Position numbers and translations under genes: made by a program. A stretch of 64,000 nucleotides of DNA from Gluconobacter thailandicus F149-1 = NBRC 100600 (GTDB lineage: Bacteria; Pseudomonadota; Alphaproteobacteria; Acetobacterales; Acetobacteraceae): assembly GCF_000964465.1 (NCBI RefSeq), contig NZ_BANH01000024.1, forward strand, positions 62,001 through 126,000, written 5' to 3'. The notes under the pieces were generated by a model. That model was not told the DNA's origin. It searched no databases and worked only from the letters and a program-made list of their open reading frames with translations. This document shows, in pieces, positions 16,401 to 25,406 of the stretch. Every line of letters begins with the position of its first letter. Position 1 is the stretch's first letter.

Positions 16401-18083
16401 ATGTCACCTCTGCCACCCTCACTTTCCGCCGATTGGGCGGTAACTCCTCCCGCGCCGACCTGCACAGTTGTTCTCGTCGGCATGATGGGAGCCGGAAAAA
16501 CCACTGTCGGCCGTCGTCTGGCGCAGGTTTACGGCCTGCCGTTCGTGGATGCTGACGCAGAAATCGAGCGCGCCGCCGGCTGCACGATTCCCGAAATTTT
16601 TGCCCGCCACGGAGAAGCTTATTTCCGTGCGGGTGAACGTCGGGTCATCCAGCGCCTTATCAAGGGGCCACCCTGCATCCTGGCTACGGGAGGCGGAGCC
16701 TGGATGGACACACAGACGCGCCAGCTGGTTCGCCGGCATGCCGTCTCGGTCTGGCTGAGAGCTCCAGTTCACGTGCTGCTTCGGCGTGTACATGGGCGTG
16801 GGGGCAGACCTCTTCTGGCTCAGGGCAGCCCGGAAGACATCATGACCCGTCTGGTTGGGGTTCGTTACCCCGTCTATGCGGAAGCTGACATCATCATAGA
16901 TTGCGGAGATGAAACCGTGGAACAGGGCGTGCAACGTGTGCGTGAGGCTCTTTCAGAGCATACACATCCTCAGAAAGTCCCTGTCACGCTGGCACAGCAC
17001 AGCTATGACGTCCTGATCGGGCCAGACCTTATTTCGCGGGCAGGCGCATGGATCGCCCCGTTCCTGCGCCAGAAGCGTGTTGTCGTGATTACCGATGATG
17101 CCGTGGCTGCTCTTCATCTCCCGCGCCTGCTGGCCTCTTTGAAGGAAACCGGAATCCAGACCGACGTCATTTCCGTCGTCGGTGGGGAGGAGAGCAAGTC
17201 TCTCACCTACTATGGCGAGGTAATAACGCGCCTTCTGTCGCTGGGAATCGAGCGCGGGACGACAGTCATTGCGCTGGGTGGTGGCGTCGTCGGCGATCTG
17301 GCTGGATTCGTAGCCGCAACCGCCTTGCGAGGCATCCCGTTCGTTCAGATTCCAACGACTCTGCTGGCGCAGGTCGATAGTTCCGTCGGCGGCAAAACAG
17401 GCATCAATTCGCCGTCCGGGAAAAATCTGATCGGTGCGTTTCATCAGCCCATGATCGTACTCGCTGATAATTCCGCCCTCGCGACTCTGCCGCGCAGACA
17501 GCGCGTTGCCGGCTATGCCGAAATTGTGAAGTCGGGCCTGATCGCAGATCCGGATCTTTTCTTATGGTGCGAAAACAACGGCAAAAATGTTTTGGACGGC
17601 GACCCGGCTGCGCTTGCCGAAGCTGTCCGGCAAGCCTGTGTTTTCAAGGCCGCGGTGGTTGCCGCAGACGAAAAAGAGCAGGCCAGACAGAACGGTCGTG
17701 CCCTCCTGAACCTTGGCCATACCTTCGGGCACGCCCTCGAAGCGGAACTCGGCTACGATGGCCGCATCCTTCACGGCGAAGCAGTTTCAATCGGGCTCCA
17801 TCTGGCCATGGCCCTGTCTGTAAAGCTCGGGCACGCGCCAGCCGAGGACCTTTTGCGCCTCGACAGCCATCTTCGTTCCCTTGAAATGCCAACCAGCTTT
17901 GACTGGTTCGAAGAGTCGTTTTCTGCACAAACACTTCTCGATCACATGACTCGGGACAAGAAGATGCAGAATGGACGGATTTCTTTTGTTCTGCTGCACG
18001 GTATTGGGAAGGCGTTTACAAGTCGTGACGTTCCGATGGAAACCGTGCGTAACTTGCTGATAAATGAAGGCTGCCGCCCATGA
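16401..18083 (+). CDS. aroKB: fused shikimate kinase / 3-dehydroquinate synthase (AroK-AroB)
   Basis: A single 560-residue frame carries two shikimate-pathway enzymes. Residues 20-190 are shikimate kinase: P-loop GMMGAGKTT (28-35), DADAEIE, a shikimate-binding Arg in YFRAGERRV, GGGAW, and the RPLL lid. Residues 195-560 are 3-dehydroquinate synthase: GGGVVGDLAGFVA (NAD binding), PTTLLAQVDSSVGGKTG, and zinc ligands in E-x-K-GL, LGHTFGHALE and LHGEAVSIG. The steps are not consecutive (DAHP to dehydroquinate; shikimate to shikimate-3-phosphate). In many alphaproteobacteria the genes are adjacent; here no stop separates them. It is cytoplasmic and supplies chorismate for aromatic amino acids. Confidence 0.95.
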   Translation: MSPLPPSLSADWAVTPPAPTCTVVLVGMMGAGKTTVGRRLAQVYGLPFVDADAEIERAAGCTIPEIFARHGEAYFRAGERRVIQRLIKGPPCILATGGGAWMDTQTRQLVRRHAVSVWLRAPVHVLLRRVHGRGGRPLLAQGSPEDIMTRLVGVRYPVYAEADIIIDCGDETVEQGVQRVREALSEHTHPQKVPVTLAQHSYDVLIGPDLISRAGAWIAPFLRQKRVVVITDDAVAALHLPRLLASLKETGIQTDVISVVGGEESKSLTYYGEVITRLLSLGIERGTTVIALGGGVVGDLAGFVAATALRGIPFVQIPTTLLAQVDSSVGGKTGINSPSGKNLIGAFHQPMIVLADNSALATLPRRQRVAGYAEIVKSGLIADPDLFLWCENNGKNVLDGDPAALAEAVRQACVFKAAVVAADEKEQARQNGRALLNLGHTFGHALEAELGYDGRILHGEAVSIGLHLAMALSVKLGHAPAEDLLRLDSHLRSLEMPTSFDWFEESFSAQTLLDHMTRDKKMQNGRISFVLLHGIGKAFTSRDVPMETVRNLLINEGCRP

Positions 18084-18403
18084 GGACTGTCACAGTCCTT
18101 TATGGCTTTGCCTAACTTTCTGTTTTTTCACTTCATTTGGTTGTCATAAATCCTGCGAACACTATGGCGTCCGCAGAAACGTTCAGCTATGGCAACAGGG
18201 ACGCGAGGCGTAGATCGTAAACAGGGCGGAATGGAATGTGACTTTTTTGTCACTCCCTCCACCCCGAGTAGGTCTGGAAGGCTCTGTCCGGCTTTGTCCG
18301 AGGGAACTACCCGATCTATATGCGCTTATGCATCGCGCTGGGTCCGTTGGTCGAAGCAGTTCTGCCAATGGCTCGAAACGTTAGTCACTAAGAGGACGAA
18401 AAC
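18084..18403. other. non-coding region upstream of ompA
   Basis: A 320-bp stretch without a convincing gene; the open frames in it lack coding character and ribosome sites. It must hold the ompA promoter and a long leader. No consensus promoter pair or hairpin terminator for aroKB stood out. The region just before ompA ends with AAGAGGACGAAAAC, a strong ribosome site. Confidence 0.6.
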
Positions 18404-19549
18404 ATGCGTCTCCGCACGGCACTCCTTGCCATGACGTCGATGGTCGCCGCACCGTCGCTCGCCATGGCCAGCACGGTCACCGGCCCGTACGTCAACATTG
18501 GCGGTGGGTACAACCTGGTTCAGCAGCAGCACGGTCGCTTCTCCCCGACCACACAGGCTGATGGCACGACCAGCAACAATGCCAGCAGCTCCCGTCTCCG
18601 TCACAAGGACGGCTTCACGGGCTTCGGTGCATTCGGCTGGGGCTTCGGCAATGGTCTGCGCGTTGAAGTTGAGGGTGTATACAACTACTCCCAGATCAAC
18701 CACCGCACCCCGACGGCCGTTCATGGCTCCACGAAGGGCTCCGATCAGGCTTATGGCGGTTTCGTCAACGTCCTGTATGACATCGATCTGGCCCACTTCG
18801 GCCTGAACGTTCCTGTCACGCCGTTCGTTGGTGTTGGCGCTGGTTACCTGTGGCAGCACTACAACCCGATCACGACGAACTACGCCAACGGCGCAGTCAA
18901 CCGGATCGGTGGCACGCAGGGCAGCTTCGCGTACCAGGGCATCGTCGGTGCAGCTTATGACATTCCGGGCGTTCCGGGTCTTGCTGTCACGACCGAATAC
19001 CGCTTCATCGGCCAGCAGTTCGCTGACGGCGCTTACCGTTCCACATCCTGGAACCGTAACGGCACCGGCCTGCACAAGGGCAACGTGAACTTCGATCCGC
19101 GCTTCTCGCACCAGTTCATCCTGGGTCTGCGTTATGCGTTCGACACGGCTCCGCCGCCGCCGCCGCCGGCTCCGGTTGTTGTTCCGCCAGCTCCGACCCC
19201 AGCTCGCACGTACCTCGTGTTCTTCGACTGGGACAAGTCTGACCTGACGGGCCGCGCTCGTGAGATCGTTGCTCAGGCAGCTCAGGCTTCCACGCACGTC
19301 CAGACGACGCGCATCGAAGTCAATGGCTACACCGATAACTCCGCAGCCCACCCGGGCCCGCGTGGTGAGCGTTACAACATGGGTCTGTCCCTCCGTCGCG
19401 CCCAGAGCGTGAAGGCTGAACTGATCCGTGATGGCGTTCCGGCAGCCGCTGTCGACATCCACGGCTATGGCGAAAGCAAGCCGCTGGTTCCGACAGGCCC
19501 GAACACCCGCGAGCCGCAGAACCGGCGCGTCGAAATCATCCTGAAGTAA
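18404..19549 (+). CDS. ompA: OmpA-family outer-membrane protein
   Basis: The 381-residue product has a signal peptide MRLRTALLAMTSMVAAPSLA (cleavage near AMA-STV). An eight-stranded OmpA-like barrel (about 25-240; GPYVNIGGGYNL, RFSHQFILGLRYAF) is followed by a Pro-rich hinge at about 248-268. The C-terminal OmpA peptidoglycan-binding domain (LVFFDWDKSDLTGRAREIV, EVNGYTDNSA, MGLSLRRAQSVKAELI) ends in NRRVEIILK. The conserved Asp and Arg that bind diaminopimelate are present. It anchors the outer membrane to peptidoglycan. Codon use is strongly biased to preferred codons, which suggests high expression. A terminator follows. Confidence 0.9.
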   Translation: MRLRTALLAMTSMVAAPSLAMASTVTGPYVNIGGGYNLVQQQHGRFSPTTQADGTTSNNASSSRLRHKDGFTGFGAFGWGFGNGLRVEVEGVYNYSQINHRTPTAVHGSTKGSDQAYGGFVNVLYDIDLAHFGLNVPVTPFVGVGAGYLWQHYNPITTNYANGAVNRIGGTQGSFAYQGIVGAAYDIPGVPGLAVTTEYRFIGQQFADGAYRSTSWNRNGTGLHKGNVNFDPRFSHQFILGLRYAFDTAPPPPPPAPVVVPPAPTPARTYLVFFDWDKSDLTGRAREIVAQAAQASTHVQTTRIEVNGYTDNSAAHPGPRGERYNMGLSLRRAQSVKAELIRDGVPAAAVDIHGYGESKPLVPTGPNTREPQNRRVEIILK

Positions 19550-19596
19550 TTCAGTTTGATAAGGCGCCGGAGCTTTCGGGCTCCGGGTTTTCTGAG

Positions 19597-19620
19597 AAAG
19601 GCGTCCTTCGGGGCGCCTTT
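19597..19620 (+). terminator. ompA terminator
   Basis: A 10-bp stem (AAAGGCGTCC with GGGCGCCTTT, one G-T pair) is capped by a TTCG tetraloop and followed by a T-run. A second GC-rich hairpin with arms around 19567-19586 lies just before it. Confidence 0.9.
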
Positions 19621-19694
19621 TTTGGTTTCAGAACATTTGCCGCTGACACCGCTTCACGTTAGAGCAGCCCTACCCCTGCCACGGAGACGCTTCC

Positions 19695-20258
19695 TTGCGA
19701 CGCACCCGTATCTTCTATCCTCGGTCCCGCCCCCAGATTGTCGATCAGTTCCTTCGCTTTGGCATCGTCGGGGCCCTTGGTTTCTTCGTGGACTGGGCAA
19801 GCGTCGATCTTCTGCGACCAGAGATCGGCCTCGTAGCTGCTACAGTCGGTGCGTATTTTATTGCGGCAACTTTCAACTGGATTTTGAATCGCCTTTGGAC
19901 TTTCCGGTCTACCAGCGCCGATAACCAGCATCTGATCCTCCAGTGGCTGCGCTTCCTTCTGGCCAATGCTTTCGGCTTTCTTCTGAACCGAGGCGCCGTT
20001 TTCCTGCTTTACGCTCTCGTACCGTTCACAGTCACTTACCCCGTCGTCGCACTTGCTATCGGGGCGGCCTGTGGAATGTTGGCAAACTTCAACCTCTCCA
20101 GACGGCTTGTTTTCAGAGCGAAGGTTCCCGAAACCCCTCTGGAACTCGTGCAGATGGCTGTGGAAATTCCCGCCGCGGGCCTGACCTCTCCTGAACCTGA
20201 ACCGCAAATACCGTTACCTCAGGAAAATTCAGAGATCTTTCAACGGAAAGCTCCCTGA
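19695..20258 (+). CDS. GtrA-like membrane protein
   Basis: A 187-residue protein with four predicted membrane helices, starting at a TTG preceded by GGAG. Signature segments are [58 protein letters not shown] and [16 protein letters not shown]. The GtrA family is linked to flipping or transfer of lipid-linked sugars for cell-surface glycans. No glycosyltransferase partner is adjacent. The C-terminal ~45 residues after the last helix are Pro/Glu-rich and longer than usual for the family. Confidence 0.8.
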   Translation: MRRTRIFYPRSRPQIVDQFLRFGIVGALGFFVDWASVDLLRPEIGLVAATVGAYFIAATFNWILNRLWTFRSTSADNQHLILQWLRFLLANAFGFLLNRGAVFLLYALVPFTVTYPVVALAIGAACGMLANFNLSRRLVFRAKVPETPLELVQMAVEIPAAGLTSPEPEPQIPLPQENSEIFQRKAP

Positions 20259-20341
20259 GCCGCGCATTTCCAAGCTGCTCACAATGGTCTAGGAGTAGCG
20301 TTAGTTTTTCCCGCCTTCTTCGGAACCTGACGCTTCAGCTC

Positions 20342-22981
20342 ATGACCAGCACAAACGACATCCGCTCAGCCTTCCTCGAATATTTCGGGTCGAACGGCCA
20401 TCGCATTGTTCCCTCGGCTTCCCTCGTGCCGCAGAATGATCCAACGCTGCTGTTTACGAACGCTGGCATGGTGCCGTTCAAGAACGTCTTTACGGGCCAG
20501 GAAACACGCCCCTACAACCGCGCGACAACAGCTCAGAAAGTCGTGCGCGCAGGCGGCAAGCACAACGATCTCGACAATGTCGGTTATACGGCCCGTCATC
20601 ACACGTTCTTCGAAATGATGGGCAACTTCAGCTTTGGAGATTACTTCAAAGCTGACGCCATCGAGTTCGCATGGACCCTGCTGACGCGTGACTTTGGGCT
20701 TCCCAAGGAAAAGCTCCTCGCCACGGTCTACGCCGATGATGAAGAAGCTGCCGACCTCTGGAAGAAGGTGGCTGGCCTGAGCGATGATCGCATCATCCGC
20801 ATCGCCACGTCTGACAATTTCTGGCGGATGGGCGATACGGGCCCGTGCGGCCCGTGCTCCGAGATCTTCTACGATCACGGTGAGAGCGTTTTCGGCGGCC
20901 CTCCGGGTAGTCCGGATGAAGACGGTGACCGCTTCGTCGAGATCTGGAACCTCGTGTTCATGCAGTTCCTCGATCAGGCGGATGGTTCCCGTGACAATCT
21001 GCCGCGCCCGTCGATTGATACCGGCATGGGTCTGGAACGCTTTGCCGCCATCATGCAAGGCAAGCGCGACAACTACGACACGGACACGATGCGCGCGCTG
21101 ATCGAGTCCTCCGCCGATATCATGAACCAGGACGCAGACGGTCAGTTCAAGTCAAGCCATCGTGTTGTTGCGGATCACCTACGTTCCACGGCGTTCCTGA
21201 TCGCTGATGGCGTTCTGCCTTCCAAGGAAGGTCGCGGCTACGTCCTGCGTCGCATCATGCGTCGCGCCATGCGCCACCTGCACATCATGGGCGCCAAGGA
21301 CCCGGTCTTCTACCGTCTACTCCCTGCCCTGATCCAGCAGATGGGTGCAGCCTATCCGGAACTGGTGCAGCATCAGGCCCTCATCACCGAAACCATGAAG
21401 GGGGAAGAAGAACGCTTCACCGCCCTGCTGGAACGCGGCCTGTCCCTCCTGTCCGATGAAGTCAGCCGCCTTGGTGACACGCAGGCTCTTCCCGGCGATG
21501 TTGCCTTCAAGTTGTATGACACGTTCGGCTTCCCTCTGGATCTGACACAGGATGCCCTGCGTGAGCAGGGTCGCACCGTCGATGAAGCCGGTTTCGAAAC
21601 TGCCATGACGGAGCAGCGCAAGCGCGCGCGCGCAGCCTGGGTTGGTTCCGGTGACACAGCCGCTGAAACCATCTGGTTTGATGCGCGTGACAAACATGGC
21701 CCAAGCGAATTCCTTGGATATGTTTCTGAAAAGGCTGACGCTGAAGTCCAGGGCATCTTCCGTGGCAATGACGAACTGGCCGAAGCCCCTGCCGGTGACG
21801 ACACCATCGCCATCCTGCTGAACCAGACGCCGTTCTATGGCGAAAGCGGCGGTCAGGTTGGCGATCATGGAACCCTCACGGCTGATGGCGTACGCGTGGA
21901 AATCACGGACACCCAGAAGCGCAACGGCGATCTGATCGTCCATTACGGCAAGGTTGTCGGAGGCACATTGAAGCCCGGTATGGCCGTTCATGCCGAAATC
22001 GACCATGAACGCCGGACGGCCGTTCGTGGCCATCACTCGGCCACCCATCTTCTGCATGAAGCGCTACGCCGCCAGATCGGCACGCATGTCACGCAGAAGG
22101 GCAGCCTCAACGCCCCCGAGCGCCTGCGCTTCGACATCAGTCAGCCTCGCCCGCTGACGGACGAAGAACTTCAGGCAGTCGAAGCCGAGGTCAATGCCCG
22201 CATCCGTGAAAATGCTCCGGTCGAGACGCGTCTCATGACGCAGGAACAGGCAGTAGCAGAAGGCGCCATGGCGCTCTTCGGTGAGAAATATGGCGACGAA
22301 GTTCGCGTGGTTTCCATGGGTAAAGGTGAAGAAGGCCGTCCGGCCTACTCCATCGAGCTTTGCGGTGGCACGCATGTTGGTCGCGTAGGTGAGATCGGCC
22401 CGTTCCGTATCGTTTCTGAAAGCGGCGTTTCCGCCGGTGTCCGCCGTATCGAGGCTGTCTGCGGTGCCGCAGCTGAAAAGCTGGCTCTGGAAACGGAAAA
22501 CCGCCTCAAGCAGATTGCTGACCTGCTGAAAGTTCCGGTCACCGATGCCATCACCCGTGTCGCAGCCCTGCTGGAAGAACGGAAGTCCTTGAACAGCCAG
22601 ATTTCCGAACTTCAGCGCAAGCTGGCTACGGGTGAAGGAACGAGCGCCACCGAAACCATCAATGGCATCACCCTGTCTGCCCGCAATCTCGGTGATGTCA
22701 GCCCCAAGGAACTCAAAAGCCTTGCGGACAGCATTTCCAAGCAGATCGGCTCTGGCGTTGTCGCACTCATCTCCGAAGCCGACGGTCGTGGCAGCATTGT
22801 CATTTCCGTGACAGCCGATCTGAAAGATCGCCTCGATGCCGTGACACTTGTGCGTGCGGCATCGGAAGTCATGGGCGGAAAAGGTGGCGGTGGGCGCCCG
22901 GACATGGCGCAGGCTGGCGGCCCAGATGCAAATTCAGAAGAAGTCTTTGCAATGCTGCGTGAGCGTCTGGCAACGTCATAA
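20342..22981 (+). CDS. alaS: alanyl-tRNA synthetase
   Basis: A complete 879-residue class II synthetase. Catalytic motifs appear early ([43 protein letters not shown]). The editing domain has the zinc motif [12 protein letters not shown] and [13 protein letters not shown], which deacylates Ser- and Gly-tRNA(Ala). The C-terminal DHHA1/C-Ala region ends with [16 protein letters not shown]. It charges tRNA(Ala) in the cytoplasm. It is probably monocistronic; a long inverted repeat lies in the gap to the carbonic anhydrase gene. Confidence 0.97.
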   Translation: MTSTNDIRSAFLEYFGSNGHRIVPSASLVPQNDPTLLFTNAGMVPFKNVFTGQETRPYNRATTAQKVVRAGGKHNDLDNVGYTARHHTFFEMMGNFSFGDYFKADAIEFAWTLLTRDFGLPKEKLLATVYADDEEAADLWKKVAGLSDDRIIRIATSDNFWRMGDTGPCGPCSEIFYDHGESVFGGPPGSPDEDGDRFVEIWNLVFMQFLDQADGSRDNLPRPSIDTGMGLERFAAIMQGKRDNYDTDTMRALIESSADIMNQDADGQFKSSHRVVADHLRSTAFLIADGVLPSKEGRGYVLRRIMRRAMRHLHIMGAKDPVFYRLLPALIQQMGAAYPELVQHQALITETMKGEEERFTALLERGLSLLSDEVSRLGDTQALPGDVAFKLYDTFGFPLDLTQDALREQGRTVDEAGFETAMTEQRKRARAAWVGSGDTAAETIWFDARDKHGPSEFLGYVSEKADAEVQGIFRGNDELAEAPAGDDTIAILLNQTPFYGESGGQVGDHGTLTADGVRVEITDTQKRNGDLIVHYGKVVGGTLKPGMAVHAEIDHERRTAVRGHHSATHLLHEALRRQIGTHVTQKGSLNAPERLRFDISQPRPLTDEELQAVEAEVNARIRENAPVETRLMTQEQAVAEGAMALFGEKYGDEVRVVSMGKGEEGRPAYSIELCGGTHVGRVGEIGPFRIVSESGVSAGVRRIEAVCGAAAEKLALETENRLKQIADLLKVPVTDAITRVAALLEERKSLNSQISELQRKLATGEGTSATETINGITLSARNLGDVSPKELKSLADSISKQIGSGVVALISEADGRGSIVISVTADLKDRLDAVTLVRAASEVMGGKGGGGRPDMAQAGGPDANSEEVFAMLRERLATS

Positions 22982-22998
22982 ACTGTAACGACAACAGA

Positions 22999-23055
22999 TG
23001 TCAGGGCGGTAACAAATGATGAGGCCGTACTTTTACTGCTTTACCCGCCCTGACA
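22999..23055. repeat. imperfect inverted repeat between alaS and the carbonic anhydrase gene
   Basis: The arm TGTCAGGGCGGTAA (22999-23012) pairs with TTACCCGCCCTGACA (23041-23055) across a 28-nt centre, with a single extra base in the right arm. No T-run follows the stem, so it is not a standard terminator. It could be an alaS mRNA end structure or a regulatory site for the downstream gene, which starts 43 bp later. Confidence 0.6.
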
Positions 23056-23097
23056 AAGCCCTCTAACTGCTCGTTAGTTTATAAAAAGGAGAACACC

Positions 23098-23781
23098 ATG
23101 GCCTGTGGTCGTGATACTCTGGCGAAACTGCTGAGCGGTGTCCGTACATTCGAAACGGACGTCTATCCGGAGAGTGCGGAGCTGTTTGAAAGTCTGGCCA
23201 CCAGCCAGTCTCCCTCCACACTGTTCATTACCTGCGCCGACAGCCGGATCAGCCCGAGCCTCGTCACGCAGACTGAACCGGGTGAACTTTTCATCGTCCG
23301 TAACGTCGGCAACATCGTTCCAGCCTATGGCGAAATGCTGGGGGGCGTGTCTTCCGCCATCGAGTACGCCGTTGCTGCTCTCAAAGTGAAGAATGTCGTC
23401 GTGTGCGGCCATTCCAACTGCGGTGCAATGAATGCGCTGCTGGACCTGAACGCCCCGAAGCTGGATGCCCTCCCTACCGTCCGGAGCTGGCTGCGTAACG
23501 CAGAAGCTGCCCGCGCCGCCATGGGTGATCTGAAGGCGGAAGATGCCGGTCCAGCCGATATCCGTCAGCTTGCGGAATACAACGTTCTGCTTCAGCTCGC
23601 GCATCTGCGTACGCATCCGGCCGTTGTCCGCGCCCTGTCTCAGGGTGAACTGACGCTGCAAGGATGGTTCTACGACATCCCGAAGGGTGAAGTCCTCGTT
23701 CTTGACGAGAAGACCCGCACCACGCGATCCGTCGCAAGCGTTCTTGCCGAGATGGGCGCAACAGAGAAAGAAGCCGTCTGA
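23098..23781 (+). CDS. beta-class carbonic anhydrase
   Basis: A 227-residue cytoplasmic zinc enzyme interconverting CO2 and bicarbonate. Zinc ligands and the catalytic dyad are visible: C46, D48 and R50 in CADSRISPS; H105 and C108 in GHSNCGAM. The signatures FIVRNVGNIVP and GGVSSAIEYAV are also present. It would supply bicarbonate for carboxylases such as acetyl-CoA carboxylase. A strong AAGGAG ribosome site lies 9 bp before the ATG. The TGA stop overlaps the probable start of the next gene. Confidence 0.93.
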   Translation: MACGRDTLAKLLSGVRTFETDVYPESAELFESLATSQSPSTLFITCADSRISPSLVTQTEPGELFIVRNVGNIVPAYGEMLGGVSSAIEYAVAALKVKNVVVCGHSNCGAMNALLDLNAPKLDALPTVRSWLRNAEAARAAMGDLKAEDAGPADIRQLAEYNVLLQLAHLRTHPAVVRALSQGELTLQGWFYDIPKGEVLVLDEKTRTTRSVASVLAEMGATEKEAV

Positions 23782-24638
23782 GGTTTCTTTCTACACTTCT
23801 CCTCGCCGCGCTGATGTGCGGCGAGGCTTTTCCAGCACACGCCAGAGAGATCAAACTCTCAACCTGGAATCTGGACTGGCTCTCCCTGAAAGAAACGGGA
23901 GACCCCGCCCTTCCTGATGATGTCCATGGTCGCAAGCCCAACGATTTCGTTCGGCTGCGCAAATACGCGACACACCTGAACGCCGATATCATCGCCTTTC
24001 AGGAAGTGGACGGCCCCGAACCCGCTGCACGGATCTTCGATCCGCAGACCTACCAGATCATCCTGTCCCAAACGCCCATCATACAACGCGTCGGCCTGGC
24101 CGTCAGACGCCCACTCACCGTGACGGTCAATGAAGAACTGTCCGCTCTGGATGTGACTGGTCCTGAGGCCTCGCACCATTTGAGAACGGGTCTGGACGTT
24201 ACGGTTTCTGATGGAACCGAGCATCTCCGCATTCTGGTCATCCACCTGAAAACCGGATGCTGGGAGCAGCCTCTCAATCAGCGCAAACACTCCTGCCCGA
24301 CATTGTATCAGCAATTCCAGATCCTCGAAGACTGGATTGCAGAGCGTCAGGATGAAGGCGAACCCTATGCTGTTCTCGGGGATTTTAACCGCCGCCTGAC
24401 AATGCATGACCCACTCATGCAGCAGATCGAACAGGATGCCCCCGTTCTGCTTGCGACAGCAGGCAAGGCCAGTCCGTGCTGGGGCGGCGAATATTTCATC
24501 GACCATATCCTGCTCGGTAATCAGGCCCGCTCCTGGCTCATCCCTGACAGCCTGCGGGTCATGACCTACCGGAACGACACCCTGCCAGACGGCCTCTCCG
24601 ACCATTGCCCCGTTTCCGTGCGCCTTCACCTTCCCTGA
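23778..24638 (+). CDS. exported endonuclease/exonuclease/phosphatase-fold protein
   Basis: The EEP domain is clear: LSTWNLDWLS, IIAFQEVDGPE (metal Glu), VIHLKTGCWE, VLGDFNRR and the closing LSDHCPVSVRL (catalytic Asp-His). The first ATG is at 23814, but the frame upstream of it encodes a textbook signal core (RFLSTLLLAALMCGEAFPAHA). It reaches back to a CTG at 23778 that overlaps the carbonic anhydrase stop as CTGA. No ATG, GTG or TTG occurs in that stretch, so a CTG start is proposed, giving 286 residues. The substrate could be nucleic acid or a phosphodiester. If only the ATG is used, the protein would be 274 residues without a complete signal. Confidence 0.78.
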   Translation: MRFLSTLLLAALMCGEAFPAHAREIKLSTWNLDWLSLKETGDPALPDDVHGRKPNDFVRLRKYATHLNADIIAFQEVDGPEPAARIFDPQTYQIILSQTPIIQRVGLAVRRPLTVTVNEELSALDVTGPEASHHLRTGLDVTVSDGTEHLRILVIHLKTGCWEQPLNQRKHSCPTLYQQFQILEDWIAERQDEGEPYAVLGDFNRRLTMHDPLMQQIEQDAPVLLATAGKASPCWGGEYFIDHILLGNQARSWLIPDSLRVMTYRNDTLPDGLSDHCPVSVRLHLP

Positions 24639-24713
24639 CCTTAGACGTATTTGCCTGTTCGGGCTTTTCCCGCATGAAGGACAGTACAGTCTTCAACCCA
24701 GTCAAGGTCCGTT

Positions 24714-25406
24714 ATGACACACCTCGCTTCCTGGCCTGTCACGCCCCTTCAGCCGGACGTCCATGTTCTGGCTGATCGCCTGCTTCCGGCCCTGACAGCC
24801 GAACAGGAAGACGCCGTTTCTCGCATCTGGGCCGAAGCATTGAAGTCATATCCGGCACTTTATAACGGCCGGGTCTTCTGTGCGGACGAGATTAAGCCCT
24901 CCCATATTCGTGGACACTGGTCCGAATACCGCCGCGTCCTCGCACAGATGAAGGAACCCGGCATTTACGGCGACAAGGTGCTCAAACCTCTGGCTGTCGT
25001 AGGTCTGATGTTTGCACAGGATGGCGTTGTGATCGGCCGACGCGCGGATAACTCCATTTACCTGCCCGGCTACTGGCAGGGAGCACCTGCTGGCAACGTC
25101 GAGAGCCGCGCACAGGAAAACACCGTGGATCTTCCCACACAGCTTCTGGCGGAATGTGAAGAGGAACTGGGCCTGACGCCTGCGGAATGCCTGGTTGGAC
25201 CATGCCTGCTCGCCTGCGAACATCCGTCCACGCATATCGTCGATATCGGGATGCGCATTGACGTGGCCCTGAGTTTTTCCGACCTTCAGAAGCGATGCCG
25301 CAAACAGGGAAATGCCGAATATGGCGCATTGCACCTGATCCGCCCTGACCACACACCCGAAGGCCCTGTCGTTCCCACACTGGCCGCCCTGCTGGAACTC
25401 TCCTGA
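24714..25406 (+). CDS. Nudix-fold protein next to mtnK
   Basis: The 230-residue protein has an N-terminal ~90-residue helical region (TAEQEDAVSRIWAEALKSYP and following) of unknown type. A Nudix-like domain follows (AVVGLMFAQDGVVIGRRADN...YLPGYWQGAPAGNVE). The Nudix box is irregular: LLAECEEELGLTP supplies the Glu cluster, but the preceding spacing is stretched and the usual Arg-Glu pair is altered, so catalysis is uncertain. The TGA overlaps the next ATG by one base (TGATG), which implies coupled expression with mtnK and perhaps a role with a methylthioribose- or nucleoside-derived compound. Confidence 0.7.
   Translation: MTHLASWPVTPLQPDVHVLADRLLPALTAEQEDAVSRIWAEALKSYPALYNGRVFCADEIKPSHIRGHWSEYRRVLAQMKEPGIYGDKVLKPLAVVGLMFAQDGVVIGRRADNSIYLPGYWQGAPAGNVESRAQENTVDLPTQLLAECEEELGLTPAECLVGPCLLACEHPSTHIVDIGMRIDVALSFSDLQKRCRKQGNAEYGALHLIRPDHTPEGPVVPTLAALLELS

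Noticed and set aside
19149-19172. CCG triplet repeat
   Set aside because: It encodes the Pro-rich hinge of OmpA in frame. It is a codon run inside a gene, not an independent repeat element.
18326-19462. Open frame of 378 codons antisense to ompA
   Set aside because: It is a mirror of a highly biased, well-supported OmpA gene. The translation is low in complexity and Arg/Val-rich.
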